A stretch of DNA of 64,000 bases from an uncultured Pseudomonadota bacterium (GCA_903879335.1 CAIRLC010000007.1:1-64000), one strand, 5' to 3'; positions 1 through 8,794 are shown, numbered from the stretch's first letter. The notes: a model not told the origin generated them from the sequence alone. Numbers and translations: made by a program.

Positions 1-1004
1 CACGTTCCGGTCATCATCGCATGGATCTTGCCATCCGCACTGGGCACGTCGTTAATACCCGCCACACCGGAGATCGCCATGGGTCGGGTATTAAAAATGC
101 GCTCACCGCGCCCAATAGAGGCTTGTGCCTGTGCCGCCGGCGTCTGGGGCGCAATAATGTTTTCCCATGACGAAAACAAAGTAAATACGGGCTGAGCTGG
201 TTTTGCAGCCGTCGGCTTTACAGACCATAGGGCAGCAAGCCCTCCGGTTGCGCCAGAAGCATCTAGGGCGCCAGCACCGTTATCAAATATCTGCGCCGTA
301 AACTGTGACAGCTCGAGCGTGACCGCAGTCGCGATTGATGCAATCGGCGCAGGCGTTGTGCCTGCCGCATGCCCCTTGACCGCATCGTTAGCCTGATTAA
401 CCAAGGCGTCCGTCAGCGCACCGGATGAAAGTGTTTCTCTCCCATCCCACATCACATCAGCAATAAATGGCAAATTAGTCGTTGGCAATATACGCCGATA
501 GACGGATATCTGTTCGGGTGACGAACAACCGTAAGGGTTATTGACGGCAACGATCGAGTAGTCGGCAGTCGCTGGAACTGCGAGTTCGACCCGAATCAGG
601 CCACGGCCGAGCAACAAACTTGAAGCTAATTGCCTATGGGCGACGGTGTCCTGCGCCATCGATGGGCAGTTGGTGCCATCAAGCGATAAAAAAATGGGAT
701 CCAATCCCGCCGTCGCATTAAATCGCTTGGCCAGACCGCCTAAGCTCACGCTCCAGCCATCGTTCGGAACATGGCAAGTTGAGCACGCTCTGGCGTTGCT
801 ACCGAGTGGCTTGAAAAATGGATTGGAGAGGTCCGGTCTTCCAGACGGCAAGTTCCCCCAGATGCCGGTGCGATCTGAAAAGGTACCGTTGCCGGCAGAA
901 GCCACGGGCGCAGCACTCTGCGCCCATGCACAGAACGACGCAACGATCCCCGTTACCGCTGCGATAAGCGCCTGTGAATTTCTAGTCGCTGCTTGCCTTG
1001 ACAT
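1..1004 (-). CDS. Secreted c-type cytochrome, cytochrome-c-peroxidase-like (3' end outside window)
   Basis: I translated this by hand from the minus strand because the gene runs off the left edge; at least 334 residues are present. It opens with a Sec-type signal peptide (hydrophobic stretch about residues 11-29, ending AWAQ). A single heme-binding CSTCH motif follows at residues 74-78 (C74, C77, H78). A VMWDGRE segment near residue 200 resembles di-heme cytochrome c peroxidase/MauG-like proteins, where it surrounds a conserved region before the second heme; that second heme would lie outside the window. ATG at 1004 is preceded by GGAG with 6-base spacing. It is probably a periplasmic electron-transfer or peroxidase-like protein; the substrate is unknown. 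It is divergent from the amidase at 1425. Confidence 0.75.
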   Translation of the reverse strand, partial: MSRQAATRNSQALIAAVTGIVASFCAWAQSAAPVASAGNGTFSDRTGIWGNLPSGRPDLSNPFFKPLGSNARACSTCHVPNDGWSVSLGGLAKRFNATAGLDPIFLSLDGTNCPSMAQDTVAHRQLASSLLLGRGLIRVELAVPATADYSIVAVNNPYGCSSPEQISVYRRILPTTNLPFIADVMWDGRETLSSGALTDALVNQANDAVKGHAAGTTPAPIASIATAVTLELSQFTAQIFDNGAGALDASGATGGLAALWSVKPTAAKPAQPVFTLFSSWENIIAPQTPAAQAQASIGRGERIFNTRPMAISGVAGINDVPSADGKIHAMMTGT

Positions 1005-1424
1005 TGATGTCTCCGGAGTCGCCACTGAATGTGACTCCAAGCTACCCGATCGCACATTCGTTGGCCCGACCGAACAGCGTGCTCTGGTTCACATTCAGAC
1101 GTGTTGATCGATGCTTATGTTTAACCCTGCGGGCCGTCAGAGGAATTTAGTTATCGAACGACCCCGTGTCCTAAGAATCTGCTGAATGCTCCGATCCGCA
1201 CCGTCGTTCGGTCAATAGACTTATCGGGCGCATATCGGGCGCATATCGGGCGCGAACCCTGCGGCAAGCCATGCAAATCTGCACTGATTCAGTTCTTCAC
1301 GGCCCACCGTCCGAATTACCCGGATCGACTCCTCAGACAATGACCAGGTGTTTGATCATAGGATCTGGGTACACTATCGGGGACCAGTGATTCACATCCG
1401 CACAGCGCAATTTGGAGATTGAGC
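1005..1424. other. Divergent intergenic region (about 420 bp)
   Basis: This spacer separates the cytochrome gene from the amidase. I see no convincing ORF in it. It contains three direct copies of an 11-bp unit at 1223-1253. It must carry promoters for both divergent genes, but I could not identify well-matched -35/-10 pairs by eye. Confidence 0.5.
1223..1253. repeat. 11-bp tandem repeat ATCGGGCGCAT, about 2.8 copies
   Basis: Two perfect copies of ATCGGGCGCAT (1223-1233, 1234-1244) are followed by a third partial copy (1245-1253). The period of 11 bp is close to one DNA helical turn, so the repeats lie on the same face of the helix. They could be stacked regulator sites or simple slippage; nothing in the sequence decides between these. 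Confidence 0.7.
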
Positions 1425-2927
1425 ATGCAGCGCCGCGAAGTCCTCATCTCAGCTCTATTCGCCAGTTTTCTGCCAAAGTATTCTTTTTCCCAATCAGGCC
1501 TGTCGCCTGATCCATTTCAGCTCTCGGCTACACAGCTGGCAATTCAATTGCGTGAGGGCCACCTCGGAATCATTGAACACGTCCGCGCGGTTATCGAACG
1601 TGTAGAGGCGGCCAAGGCGCTCAACGCCTTTATCTCCTTTGATCCGGAAAAGCTGTTAGCGGAAGCGCGCAAGCTCGATCAGTCAAGTCCGCGACAGCGA
1701 CAAGGCGCACTATTCGGCATCCCGATCCCAATTAAAGATAGCGTCAATACTGCGGACTTCCCCACCAGCGGCGGAACCAAGGCGTTACGGAACTTTCGCC
1801 CGAAGGTCGACGCGCCTGTCGTTGCGCGATTAAGGACTGCGGGGGCCTTAGTGCTGGGCAAGACCAATCTCCATGAACTGTCCTATGGTTGGACGAGCAA
1901 CAATCTTGCTTTTGGCGCCGTTCACAACCCCTATGCACTGGGCCGTATCCCGGGTGGCAGCAGTGGCGGCACGGCGGCCGCCGTTGCAGCGCGTCTCGCG
2001 CCATTCGGTGTCGCTGAGGACACCGAAGGTTCTATCCGTGTGCCAGCCGCGCTATGCGGCCTTGCAGGGTTTAGACCGAGCACTGGCCGTTATTCCACAG
2101 AAGGCGCCATTCCGATTTCCAAACTCTTTGATCAAATCGGTCCGGTTGCCACTCATGCCGAAGACCTCGGCCTTTTTGATCAGTTAATCGGTCCTGACCA
2201 GACACCCGTTGTGCGCCAGAGTCTCAAGGGCGTTCGTATTGCCGTTGCTCAAGATCCAATGTGGATTGATCTTCACCCTGATGTTGAAAGCGCGGCCCGA
2301 ATTGCGCTGGCTAAACTTGAGGCTGCTGGCGCGGTATTGGTGCACGCCGATTTCGCAGAATTGTCAGGACTGGTGACTCCGATCTGTGAGCCTATTCAAA
2401 ATCATGACGTGCGCGTTACCTTATCGTCCTATCTCAAACAATACGGCGCGGGTATTGATTTTGATGCCGTCGTCGCGGCAACCAGTGCAGATATTCGCGC
2501 CGTTTTTGAGCACGACATCTTGCCCGGCAGCCCAGGCTTCGTTGAAGAAGCTCAGTATCGCGATATGGTTGACGTGCAACTACCTCGCCTACGTCGCGCC
2601 TACGCTGACTTCTATGCGCGCACCCAGACGCAGGCCATCGTGTTCCCCACCACTCGGATCACAGCACCGCGCATCGGCGACGAAGATTCGGTAGATATTG
2701 GCGGCCGCAGCATCGACTTCACGCGGGCGCTCGCGGGCAACATAGCGCCGGGGAGCACCGCGGGCTTACCTGGACTCGTTTTGCCGATCGGCCTTGACCC
2801 GCAGGGATTACCGCTGTCGATCGAATTCGATGGCCCGCGCGGCTCAGATCGATTCTTACTCGGTCTCGCCACTGAGTTAGAGCATGTCTTTGGGCGGCTC
2901 GCGCCGCCCAAATTTCTCGCTCCCTGA
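1425..2927 (+). CDS. Exported amidase-signature family hydrolase
   Basis: This 500-residue protein belongs to the amidase signature family, which hydrolyses amide bonds with a Ser-cisSer-Lys triad. The predicted catalytic residues are K104 (in PIPIKDSV), cis-Ser S179 (in PGGSSGG) and nucleophile S203 (in DTEGSIRVP). The usual DTGGS is DTEGS here, a substitution beside the nucleophile. The N-terminus QRREVLISALFASF resembles a Tat signal, so the enzyme is probably periplasmic. I start it at ATG 1425 because GGAG lies 7 bases upstream; the in-frame TTG at 1419 is too close to that site. The substrate is not predictable: fatty-acid amides, peptide amides and aryl amides are all possible. Confidence 0.85.
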   Translation: MQRREVLISALFASFLPKYSFSQSGLSPDPFQLSATQLAIQLREGHLGIIEHVRAVIERVEAAKALNAFISFDPEKLLAEARKLDQSSPRQRQGALFGIPIPIKDSVNTADFPTSGGTKALRNFRPKVDAPVVARLRTAGALVLGKTNLHELSYGWTSNNLAFGAVHNPYALGRIPGGSSGGTAAAVAARLAPFGVAEDTEGSIRVPAALCGLAGFRPSTGRYSTEGAIPISKLFDQIGPVATHAEDLGLFDQLIGPDQTPVVRQSLKGVRIAVAQDPMWIDLHPDVESAARIALAKLEAAGAVLVHADFAELSGLVTPICEPIQNHDVRVTLSSYLKQYGAGIDFDAVVAATSADIRAVFEHDILPGSPGFVEEAQYRDMVDVQLPRLRRAYADFYARTQTQAIVFPTTRITAPRIGDEDSVDIGGRSIDFTRALAGNIAPGSTAGLPGLVLPIGLDPQGLPLSIEFDGPRGSDRFLLGLATELEHVFGRLAPPKFLAP

Positions 2928-2935
2928 GCTCAGAC

Positions 2936-4771
2936 TCACTCTGAGCGGAGGCGTTCCGATGCAATCCAGTCATCAATCACGCGCTCGAGCACTGTGAGCG
3001 GCAGGCCGCCATGGTCGATCAGTGCGTTATGGAATCGACGAATATCAAACTTCGCACCGAGGGCCGCTTCGGCTTTACGCCGCTGCGCCAAGATGACCTG
3101 CTCACCGACTTTGTAAGCGGTAGCCTGACCCGGCCAAACGAGGTAACGATCGGTTTCTGCTTCAGCGAATCCGCGCTCCAACTGAGCATGCTCCACCAAG
3201 TAGTCAATGGATTGCTCCCTCGTCCAACCAAACGCGTGCATTCCGGTATCAACCACGAGTCGGGCAGCTCGATGCGCCTCCATCGTTAAGCGGCCGAATC
3301 GGGTATACGGATCCGAGTAAAGCCCCAGTTGCGCGCCGAGTCCCTCTGAGTAAAGGCCCCAACCTTCACTGAAACCCGAGTTGCCATAAGCTCGGCGCCA
3401 CTTCGGGAGGGCCGAAAGCTCCTGCGCACGAGCAATTTGCAGGTGGTGACCGGGGACAGCCTCGTGCAGCACGAGCGCATCCATCGTCCATTTTGGCCAT
3501 GCGGCTAGATTGTTCGTATTGGCCTCGAAATAGCCGGCGCGTGAACCGTCGATAGCGCCTGCAATGTAATGCGGTGCGTTATTACCCTCTTCTTTGGACA
3601 TGGGTCGAACGCCATAAGGTACGCGAGGCAATTCAACAAATAACGAGGGCAATTGAGGATCAATACGCTTGGCAATATCACGAAGTGCTGCAAGCTCTGC
3701 CTCCGCGGACTCGTATTGGAACTGCTTGTCTGTTCGCAGGAACGTGCGGAATTCAGCCAACGTACCCTTAAACCCTGCCTCCTTCATAACCTCTCGCATC
3801 GCGGCATCAATACGTTCGACTTCCCGCAAGCCCAGCTCATGGATCTCGCGCGCTGTCATACGCGTCGTGTTGTAGCGCTGCAGACTCCACGCGTAGTACG
3901 CATCACCGTGGGGTAGTCGGGAGGCCCCGGTCTGCACGGCCGCTGCCGGAACGTAAACGCTAGCCAAATACTCCTGCAAGCTAGCCAGCGAAGGGATCAC
4001 CTTCGTCTTGAGCAGGTCAGCGGCCTGAGCCCGGAGTTCAGCCTGGTTAGCTTCGGACACGGATGCCGGAAACTTTAAAAATGGCGCATACAGCGGGTGG
4101 TGTTCAATGTCTTGATTGAGCAGCGGACCAAACTGAGACGGCATCCGCTCAATCGCAACTTGTGGGGGAACAAGCCCAACCTGCCTGCCACTCTCCAGCA
4201 CTGCGCGCTGCTGCTCGAATGTGCGTGGCCACTGCGCCATGCGCGCGAGGTAATGGCGATAGTCACCTTCATCCTGGAACCGGGTTGCCCGCACCAGTTG
4301 CGGTAATGACAGTTGGGGCCCGGACATCTGGTTCATGGCGAATGGGGAATCATCCGCCGAGAAGGCGAGGTCCTGCGCAGGCGCAACCCCTCGATACAGA
4401 GCGTCCCCCTGCACAGCCAAATCCGCGGTAAATTCGAGAATGTCGCGCGAAATACGGTCCTCCCCGCTCAATTGCGCGCGATCGATCCGCCGGACCGCAG
4501 CGAGCAACTCAGCGTGATGCGCGCGACGCGCAGCAATCGCTGTCGGCGAGCGATCGGTGACCCGATCATCGTAGCGATGATCGCCTAGCGAGGTCGCGTG
4601 CTCGGGGAACTGAGCCAACTCCCACTCCCACTCGCTGTCGAGAAGGTGCTGCAACGTTGCTTGCGCGGCATTAGGGCTTGGCTTCACAGTCGCAGTGCTG
4701 GCAAGCACCAGCGGAGATAAGGACAGGGTGCACGCGACCGCTAGGGCCCGAACGTTGATCCATTCACGCAT
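2936..4771 (-). CDS. DUF885 family secreted metallopeptidase-like protein
   Basis: The 611-residue product starts with a signal peptide (VRALAVACTLSLSPLVLAS) and carries the DUF885 hallmark LHEAVPGHHLQ, an HExxGHH zinc-binding motif. It is followed by GFSEGWGLYSE, which supplies the probable third metal ligand. DUF885 proteins are thermolysin-like zinc peptidases, probably acting on small peptides in the periplasm or outside the cell. ATG 4771 has GGAG 7 bases upstream, so the longer open frame to 4861 is unlikely to be used. The gene is convergent with the amidase (8-bp gap) and divergent from the FAD oxidoreductase at 4884. The next genes also encode exported proteins, which fits a peptide-use region. 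Confidence 0.85.
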   Translation of the reverse strand: MREWINVRALAVACTLSLSPLVLASTATVKPSPNAAQATLQHLLDSEWEWELAQFPEHATSLGDHRYDDRVTDRSPTAIAARRAHHAELLAAVRRIDRAQLSGEDRISRDILEFTADLAVQGDALYRGVAPAQDLAFSADDSPFAMNQMSGPQLSLPQLVRATRFQDEGDYRHYLARMAQWPRTFEQQRAVLESGRQVGLVPPQVAIERMPSQFGPLLNQDIEHHPLYAPFLKFPASVSEANQAELRAQAADLLKTKVIPSLASLQEYLASVYVPAAAVQTGASRLPHGDAYYAWSLQRYNTTRMTAREIHELGLREVERIDAAMREVMKEAGFKGTLAEFRTFLRTDKQFQYESAEAELAALRDIAKRIDPQLPSLFVELPRVPYGVRPMSKEEGNNAPHYIAGAIDGSRAGYFEANTNNLAAWPKWTMDALVLHEAVPGHHLQIARAQELSALPKWRRAYGNSGFSEGWGLYSEGLGAQLGLYSDPYTRFGRLTMEAHRAARLVVDTGMHAFGWTREQSIDYLVEHAQLERGFAEAETDRYLVWPGQATAYKVGEQVILAQRRKAEAALGAKFDIRRFHNALIDHGGLPLTVLERVIDDWIASERLRSE

Positions 4772-4883
4772 TGAGGAACTCCAACCGGTAGTGATGGACA
4801 ATCCTCCCCTCTCGCGAGGTGTTGAGCAAGCGGTGGGTAACAACTGGGCTATGCTTGTCACCTATCCTTTGGAACGTACCGCC

Positions 4884-6080
4884 ATGAAACGACGCGCTCT
4901 ACTTGCCGGGATCGCAGGACTGGTGACGACGCCATCCTTCGCGCGGCGATTGCGGCCGCATCCTTTACGAGTTGGTGTGGTAGGCGCCGGCATTCTCGGC
5001 ACTTCAATCGCATTACACCTCGCGGAATCAGGCGCTGAGGTGACACTGTTTGAAGCCCATGCGCCCGCGAGGGGAGCGACGCAAAACTCATACGCATGGC
5101 TGAACGGCTTCGTCTCGGATCCCCATTACCGGGACCTGCGCTTAGCCAGCCTAGCCCGATGGCGTTGGCTCGATGCGCATTATGGACTTGGCATCTCTTG
5201 GGGCGGTTATTTAAATTGGGGCGCCGGTGACGCAGGCGCCGCCCTAGTCCACGAAAATGCTGCTCAGCTTGCAGGCTCGGCTGCTCCAATTACTGACCTC
5301 GCCGTAGAGGATATCGGGCGCTACGCGCCCTATCTGACACCCGGCCCGGTCTCCGCAGCACTCTACGCGCCCAACGATGGACACATTGACCCTGTGAGCG
5401 TAACGGAACGACTACTCACCGCGGCACAGCGTGCGGGAGCGCGTCTGTTATGCCCGAGTCGGGTCGAGGGTCTACACATCCAGAACGGGCGCCTAAGAGC
5501 AGCCGCCACCACTAGCGGTTACGTTGAGCTTGACCGCCTCGTGATCGCTGCAGGCACCGCGACACCGACGTTAACGGCGATGGCCGGGACACCCCTCACC
5601 CTCGCTCATGCGCCCGGGATTCTGTCCCACACTCGGCCGGTCGGGCCGTTCACACTCCTGACCCATGAGGGGCCTGGTGAAGCGAGCTTCAAACAATTGC
5701 CCTCCGGCCACATTGTGGCTTACGACGCTCCACGTCCGCCGGACCTCGCCGCTCACGCCGGGATTAGAGCCGCGGAAATGGACTACCCATCAGAGGCGCT
5801 ACGCCGAGAACACGGGGAGCGGATGCTGATGCACCTCTCGCGCTTCTGCCCCAAGATCAGGGTCTCAGACTTCGAACGGCTTACCCTGGGCTTCCGTCCC
5901 ATGCCTATCGATGATCGACCCATCGTCGGGGCACTACACAGTGTTCCAGATATCCATGTCGCCGTGACGCACAGTGGCGTCACGCTGGCCGCAATTCTCG
6001 GTCGGTTGGTCAGTAGCGAGGTTCTCAGTGGAACTCGATCAGCCGTTTTGTCGCCCTATAGACCTGAACGATTTGGCTGA
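4884..6080 (+). CDS. Tat-exported FAD-dependent oxidoreductase (DAO family)
   Basis: The 398-residue product has a Tat-like leader (MKRRALLAGIAGLV). A dinucleotide-binding Rossmann fold follows, with GAGILG at residues 34-39 and acidic E57 at the end of the second strand. It matches the DAO superfamily (D-amino-acid dehydrogenase, glycine or sarcosine oxidase-like). The C-terminal GFRPMPIDDRPIVG segment matches the conserved FAD-contact region of these enzymes. The likely reaction is oxidative deamination of an amine or D-amino acid; the substrate is unknown. ATG 4884 has GGAA about 9 bases upstream and places the twin-arginine leader at the N-terminus; an upstream frame to 4695 would overlap the divergent gene. 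Confidence 0.8.
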   Translation: MKRRALLAGIAGLVTTPSFARRLRPHPLRVGVVGAGILGTSIALHLAESGAEVTLFEAHAPARGATQNSYAWLNGFVSDPHYRDLRLASLARWRWLDAHYGLGISWGGYLNWGAGDAGAALVHENAAQLAGSAAPITDLAVEDIGRYAPYLTPGPVSAALYAPNDGHIDPVSVTERLLTAAQRAGARLLCPSRVEGLHIQNGRLRAAATTSGYVELDRLVIAAGTATPTLTAMAGTPLTLAHAPGILSHTRPVGPFTLLTHEGPGEASFKQLPSGHIVAYDAPRPPDLAAHAGIRAAEMDYPSEALRREHGERMLMHLSRFCPKIRVSDFERLTLGFRPMPIDDRPIVGALHSVPDIHVAVTHSGVTLAAILGRLVSSEVLSGTRSAVLSPYRPERFG

Positions 6081-6214
6081 ATCGCTGGGCGCAGGATCGG
6101 CGATGGATAGCGCATAGATGAACGTTATTAAATTATAGGCAAACAAACTTTAGCTTGCCGCAGTGATCCAACTTCATGAATCATAAGGACGCTCCAACGT
6201 ATTCATGCAAAGGA

Positions 6215-6238
6215 GTCGTCATGATGACGGCATTTTTT
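6215..6238 (+). terminator. Candidate rho-independent terminator
   Basis: CGTCA (6217-6221) pairs with TGACG (6225-6229) around a TGA loop, extended by one G-T and one G-C pair, then A and six Ts (6233-6238). It could end transcription from the FAD oxidoreductase 135 bp upstream. It overlaps the ribosome-binding site of the small ORF at 6221, so only one reading may be right. Confidence 0.45.
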
Positions 6239-6379
6239 CGTCGAACAAATCGCTCGACCGCGCGCATAGCCCCAGCGACACAATTGAGCGCCTCAGCACG
6301 AGGCGCCTCACCGCAATCACAACGCGTCTATCCTCGCTGGATGTGGCGCTCCGGTGTTGTCATCCACGGTAGCCGATAG
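6221..6379 (+). CDS. Possible 52-residue basic small protein
   Basis: I do not recognise this. An AAAGGAG Shine-Dalgarno sequence (6209-6215) lies 5 and 8 bases before two tandem ATGs. The 52-residue product is very arginine-rich (for example FFRRTNRSTARIA) and has no membrane segment or known motif. The strong ribosome-binding site argues for translation. The overlapping hairpin with a T run and the lack of recognisable homology argue against. It could be a small protein, a leader peptide or chance. Confidence 0.2.
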   Translation: MMTAFFRRTNRSTARIAPATQLSASARGASPQSQRVYPRWMWRSGVVIHGSR

Positions 6380-6399
6380 ACCGCCTCAGCAGACGGAAG

Positions 6400-6424
6400 C
6401 CCCCGCATTCCGCGAATGCGGGGG
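6400..6424 (-). terminator. Candidate terminator hairpin after the binding-protein gene
   Basis: An 11-bp perfect stem (6400-6410 with 6414-6424, sequence CCCCCGCATTC) and 3-base loop sits 6 bp beyond the stop of the minus-strand gene. The T run after it on the minus strand is poor (CTTCCGT), so it could equally be an RNA-stabilising or bidirectional hairpin. Confidence 0.55.
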
Positions 6425-6430
6425 AAATGA

Positions 6431-7201
6431 TTACTCGGCCACGAGTGCGGAAATGCCGCCCTGATAATAGGGCGCGGAGAACAGCACCTTTGTCGCCCGC
6501 TCCGGCGTGATGGTGATGCATGCGCCGATCAAATCGACCTTGCCCGCAATAAGCGCTGGGATCATGGCGCCGAAGTCCATGTTGACCACTTCAATCTTGC
6601 GGCCTAGGCGCTTTGCGACGCGTCGGGCCAGCTCGACGTCCAGGCCGACGACCGCCTGTGCGCCATCAACGAACGAAAACGGCTCTGTTACAGCCGCTGT
6701 GCCAAAGCGCAGCACCGGTCCATCCGCGGATTCGATCGTGGGCATTGGCGCTGGGTCACCTTTGGCTGGCAACCAACGCTTGAGCAAGTCGTCGTATTCG
6801 CCATTGGACTTCATCTCCGCAACCACTGCGTCGACCGCCGTCTTGATCGCCGTATCGCCGAGCCGGGCAGCAAATCCATAGTCGTCGACGGTGATGGGCT
6901 CTGGCAGCACGCGCAGCCCGGGATTTTTAGCTGCAATATTGCGCAGGATCGGCTCGTCGTATGCAGCCACATCCGCTTTTCGCGACTTCACCGCCAAAGC
7001 GGCATCAAGCACCGTGTTGTAGTAGCTGATTTTCGCAGTTGGCACCTTGGACAACACCAACTGATCTGCCACCGTTCCGGTCGGCACTGCGAAATCCTTG
7101 CCAGACATGTCAGCGAGTGAGGTGATCTTGGCGCGTTGTGAACAGGCGCCGACGAGTGCGAGACTAGCAGCGGCCAAAATCAAAAGCGGAAACCGGGCCA
7201 T
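6431..7201 (-). CDS. Amino-acid-type solute-binding lipoprotein with swapped lobe order
   Basis: The 256-residue protein has a lipoprotein signal ending LVGAC (lipidated C20), so it should be membrane-anchored and face the periplasm. It belongs to the SBP_bac_3 family, but its parts are in unusual order. Residues 25-143 (ITSLADMSGKDFAV to DLLKRWLP) read like lobe II of the family, normally C-terminal. Residues 162-256 (PVLRFGTAAVTEPFSF, GLDVELARRVAKRLG, TITPERA, ending YYQGGISALVAE) read like lobe I, normally N-terminal. This looks like a circular permutation. ATG 7201 is chosen because GGAG lies 6 bases upstream. No permease or ATPase gene is adjacent, so it may work with a distant transporter or as a sensor. 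Confidence 0.8.
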   Translation of the reverse strand: MARFPLLILAAASLALVGACSQRAKITSLADMSGKDFAVPTGTVADQLVLSKVPTAKISYYNTVLDAALAVKSRKADVAAYDEPILRNIAAKNPGLRVLPEPITVDDYGFAARLGDTAIKTAVDAVVAEMKSNGEYDDLLKRWLPAKGDPAPMPTIESADGPVLRFGTAAVTEPFSFVDGAQAVVGLDVELARRVAKRLGRKIEVVNMDFGAMIPALIAGKVDLIGACITITPERATKVLFSAPYYQGGISALVAE

Positions 7202-7458
7202 GACCATCTCCAAACGAGCTTAGAAAAATAAGATTATACGCCGAGGGGTCAACGGTTCCGCCATCAACAACCTGATAAGCCTCGGCTTCCGCACGGTTCA
7301 GTTTCCGCCTGATGGCGCTTAATGGACATCAGTGCGCCGTTTGATGGTCCGCAACGCAAGCTCAGGCCAGAAGTTCGTGCTGAATGGCGGTACTACGACC
7401 CGTTTTCGTCGCCCTTCAAGATTGACTCAAGAATCTTGCCTCCAACCGGACCGGTGCA

Positions 7459-7725
7459 TCAACGCAGCTGGCTGTCCTTTGAACCCCTTCGGTTATACGG
7501 ACTTGCGGCTCGCCGATCTTCGTCTAGGGCGCTTTGACACACGACACAAAGGCGCACGCCCGGAACAGCGCTGCGTCGCGCATCGGGAATGGGCTCCTCA
7601 CAATCCTCACAATGGGAGAGGCTCGGACCTTGCGCCATTTGCGCCCGCGCCCGCTCGACCGCATCCTTGATGCTATCGTCGATCTGCTGCTGTACCGCAC
7701 CATCGGCCGTCCAACCACCTGCCAC
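7459..7725 (-). CDS. DksA/TraR-type C4 zinc-finger protein (YbiI-like)
   Basis: The 88-residue product carries a four-cysteine zinc finger, C39-x2-C42-x17-C60-x2-C63, within CEDCEEPIPDARR and LCVVCQS. This matches small DksA/TraR relatives, which lack the long coiled-coil of DksA and may act on RNA polymerase. The N-terminal 35 residues form a short predicted helix. I use GTG 7725, which has GGAG 8 bases upstream; there is no in-frame ATG nearby. The gene is divergent from the quinone reductase at 7805. About 250 bp between its stop and the binding-protein gene hold nothing I can identify. Confidence 0.8.
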   Translation of the reverse strand: MAGGWTADGAVQQQIDDSIKDAVERARAQMAQGPSLSHCEDCEEPIPDARRSAVPGVRLCVVCQSALDEDRRAASPYNRRGSKDSQLR

Positions 7726-7804
7726 GACCCATACTCCTACCGCGCTACTCGAGCTGTCTATCTGACCTCACCACTGACGATTACACAAGGCTACACTGCC
7801 CATC

Positions 7805-8794
7805 ATGAAAGCCGCCTACTACGACCGCCTCGGCGCCGCGCGCGAGGTCTTACAGATCAGTGACCTACCGACACCCATGCCTGGACCTGGAGAAGTTCGC
7901 GTCCGCCTGCATTGGTCCGGCGTCAATCCTTCCGATGTCAAATCCCGCGCGGGGTTGCGCAGCTCGATCATGCCATTCAGCCGCGTGATCCCTCACTCGG
8001 ATGGGGCTGGCGTAGTCGACGCTGTGGGCGATGGCGTCTCCACGCAGCGCGTGGGCGAGCGCGTCTGGACATGGAACGCGGCCTGGGGCCGCGCCGAGGG
8101 CACTGCAGCGGAGTTCGTCTGCCTCCCCTCCATACAAGCAGTCCGCCTTCCAGACACCGTATCCGGGGAGGCGGGGGCTTGCCTCGGCATTCCCGCCCTC
8201 ACCGCTTTGCACGCTGTCTTGATGGACGGCGGAGTTGCCGGCAAGACCGTGCTCGTTGCTGGGGCCGCAGGCGCCGTTGGACACTACGCAACGCAAATGG
8301 CGGCTCAATTTGGTGCTGCCCAAGTCATTGCCTCAGTCAGTACGCCCGAGAAGGCTGAGATCGCTCGAGCGGCCGGCGCGGACGACGTGATTCTCTACCG
8401 CGATGAGCCCTTGGTGGAGCGGGCGAGAGCGTTAACTGCCGGTCGTGGCATCGACAGGGTCATTGAGGTCGATATCGCGGCAAACGGCGCCTCGAATGCC
8501 GAATTACTCGCGAAGAACGGCGAATGCGTGGCTTACGGAAGCTCCGGCGCGGTCAATGTCCCGTTCTTCCCGCTGATCGCCAAGAATCTGCAGCTCAAGT
8601 TCTTCATCGTGTACAACCTGACCGAGGCCGACCGCGCACGCGCAACGGCGACACTCCTGCACCTGCTTGAGCGAAACACCTTAGAGCACCGCATTGCGGC
8701 ACGCTTTTCACTGAATGAAACCGCTGCCGCCCATGAACTGGTGGAGAGCGGCAGAGCCGTAGGCAATGTCGTGGTCGGCGGTGGCGCTCAATAA
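7805..8794 (+). CDS. NADPH:quinone oxidoreductase family (zinc-free MDR)
   Basis: The 329-residue protein is a medium-chain dehydrogenase/reductase of the quinone reductase (Qor) type. The N-terminal GroES-like domain includes GVNPSDVKSRAG. The Rossmann domain has the nucleotide-binding AGAAGAVGHYATQMA at about residues 152-166. The zinc-ligand cysteines of alcohol dehydrogenases are absent, as usual for quinone reductases. It probably reduces quinones or enones with NADPH in the cytosol. It lies 85 bp upstream of the formate/nitrite transporter gene on the same strand. Confidence 0.85.
   Translation: MKAAYYDRLGAAREVLQISDLPTPMPGPGEVRVRLHWSGVNPSDVKSRAGLRSSIMPFSRVIPHSDGAGVVDAVGDGVSTQRVGERVWTWNAAWGRAEGTAAEFVCLPSIQAVRLPDTVSGEAGACLGIPALTALHAVLMDGGVAGKTVLVAGAAGAVGHYATQMAAQFGAAQVIASVSTPEKAEIARAAGADDVILYRDEPLVERARALTAGRGIDRVIEVDIAANGASNAELLAKNGECVAYGSSGAVNVPFFPLIAKNLQLKFFIVYNLTEADRARATATLLHLLERNTLEHRIAARFSLNETAAAHELVESGRAVGNVVVGGGAQ

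Larger units (their letters stand above)
6081..6430. other. Intergenic region with terminators and a possible small ORF
   Basis: This 350-bp gap lies between the convergent FAD oxidoreductase and binding-protein genes. It holds a hairpin with a T run (6215-6238), a short ORF with a strong Shine-Dalgarno sequence (6221-6379) and a GC-rich hairpin near the end of the minus-strand gene (6400-6424). No other gene is seen. Confidence 0.5.

Noticed and set aside
4695-4883. Upstream extension of the FAD oxidoreductase frame
   Set aside because: It would overlap the divergent DUF885 gene and bury the twin-arginine leader; ATG 4884 is the better start.
7322-7863. Several plus-strand ORFs across the DksA-like gene
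   Set aside because: They are opposite the zinc-finger gene, which has a clear four-cysteine motif and ribosome-binding site.
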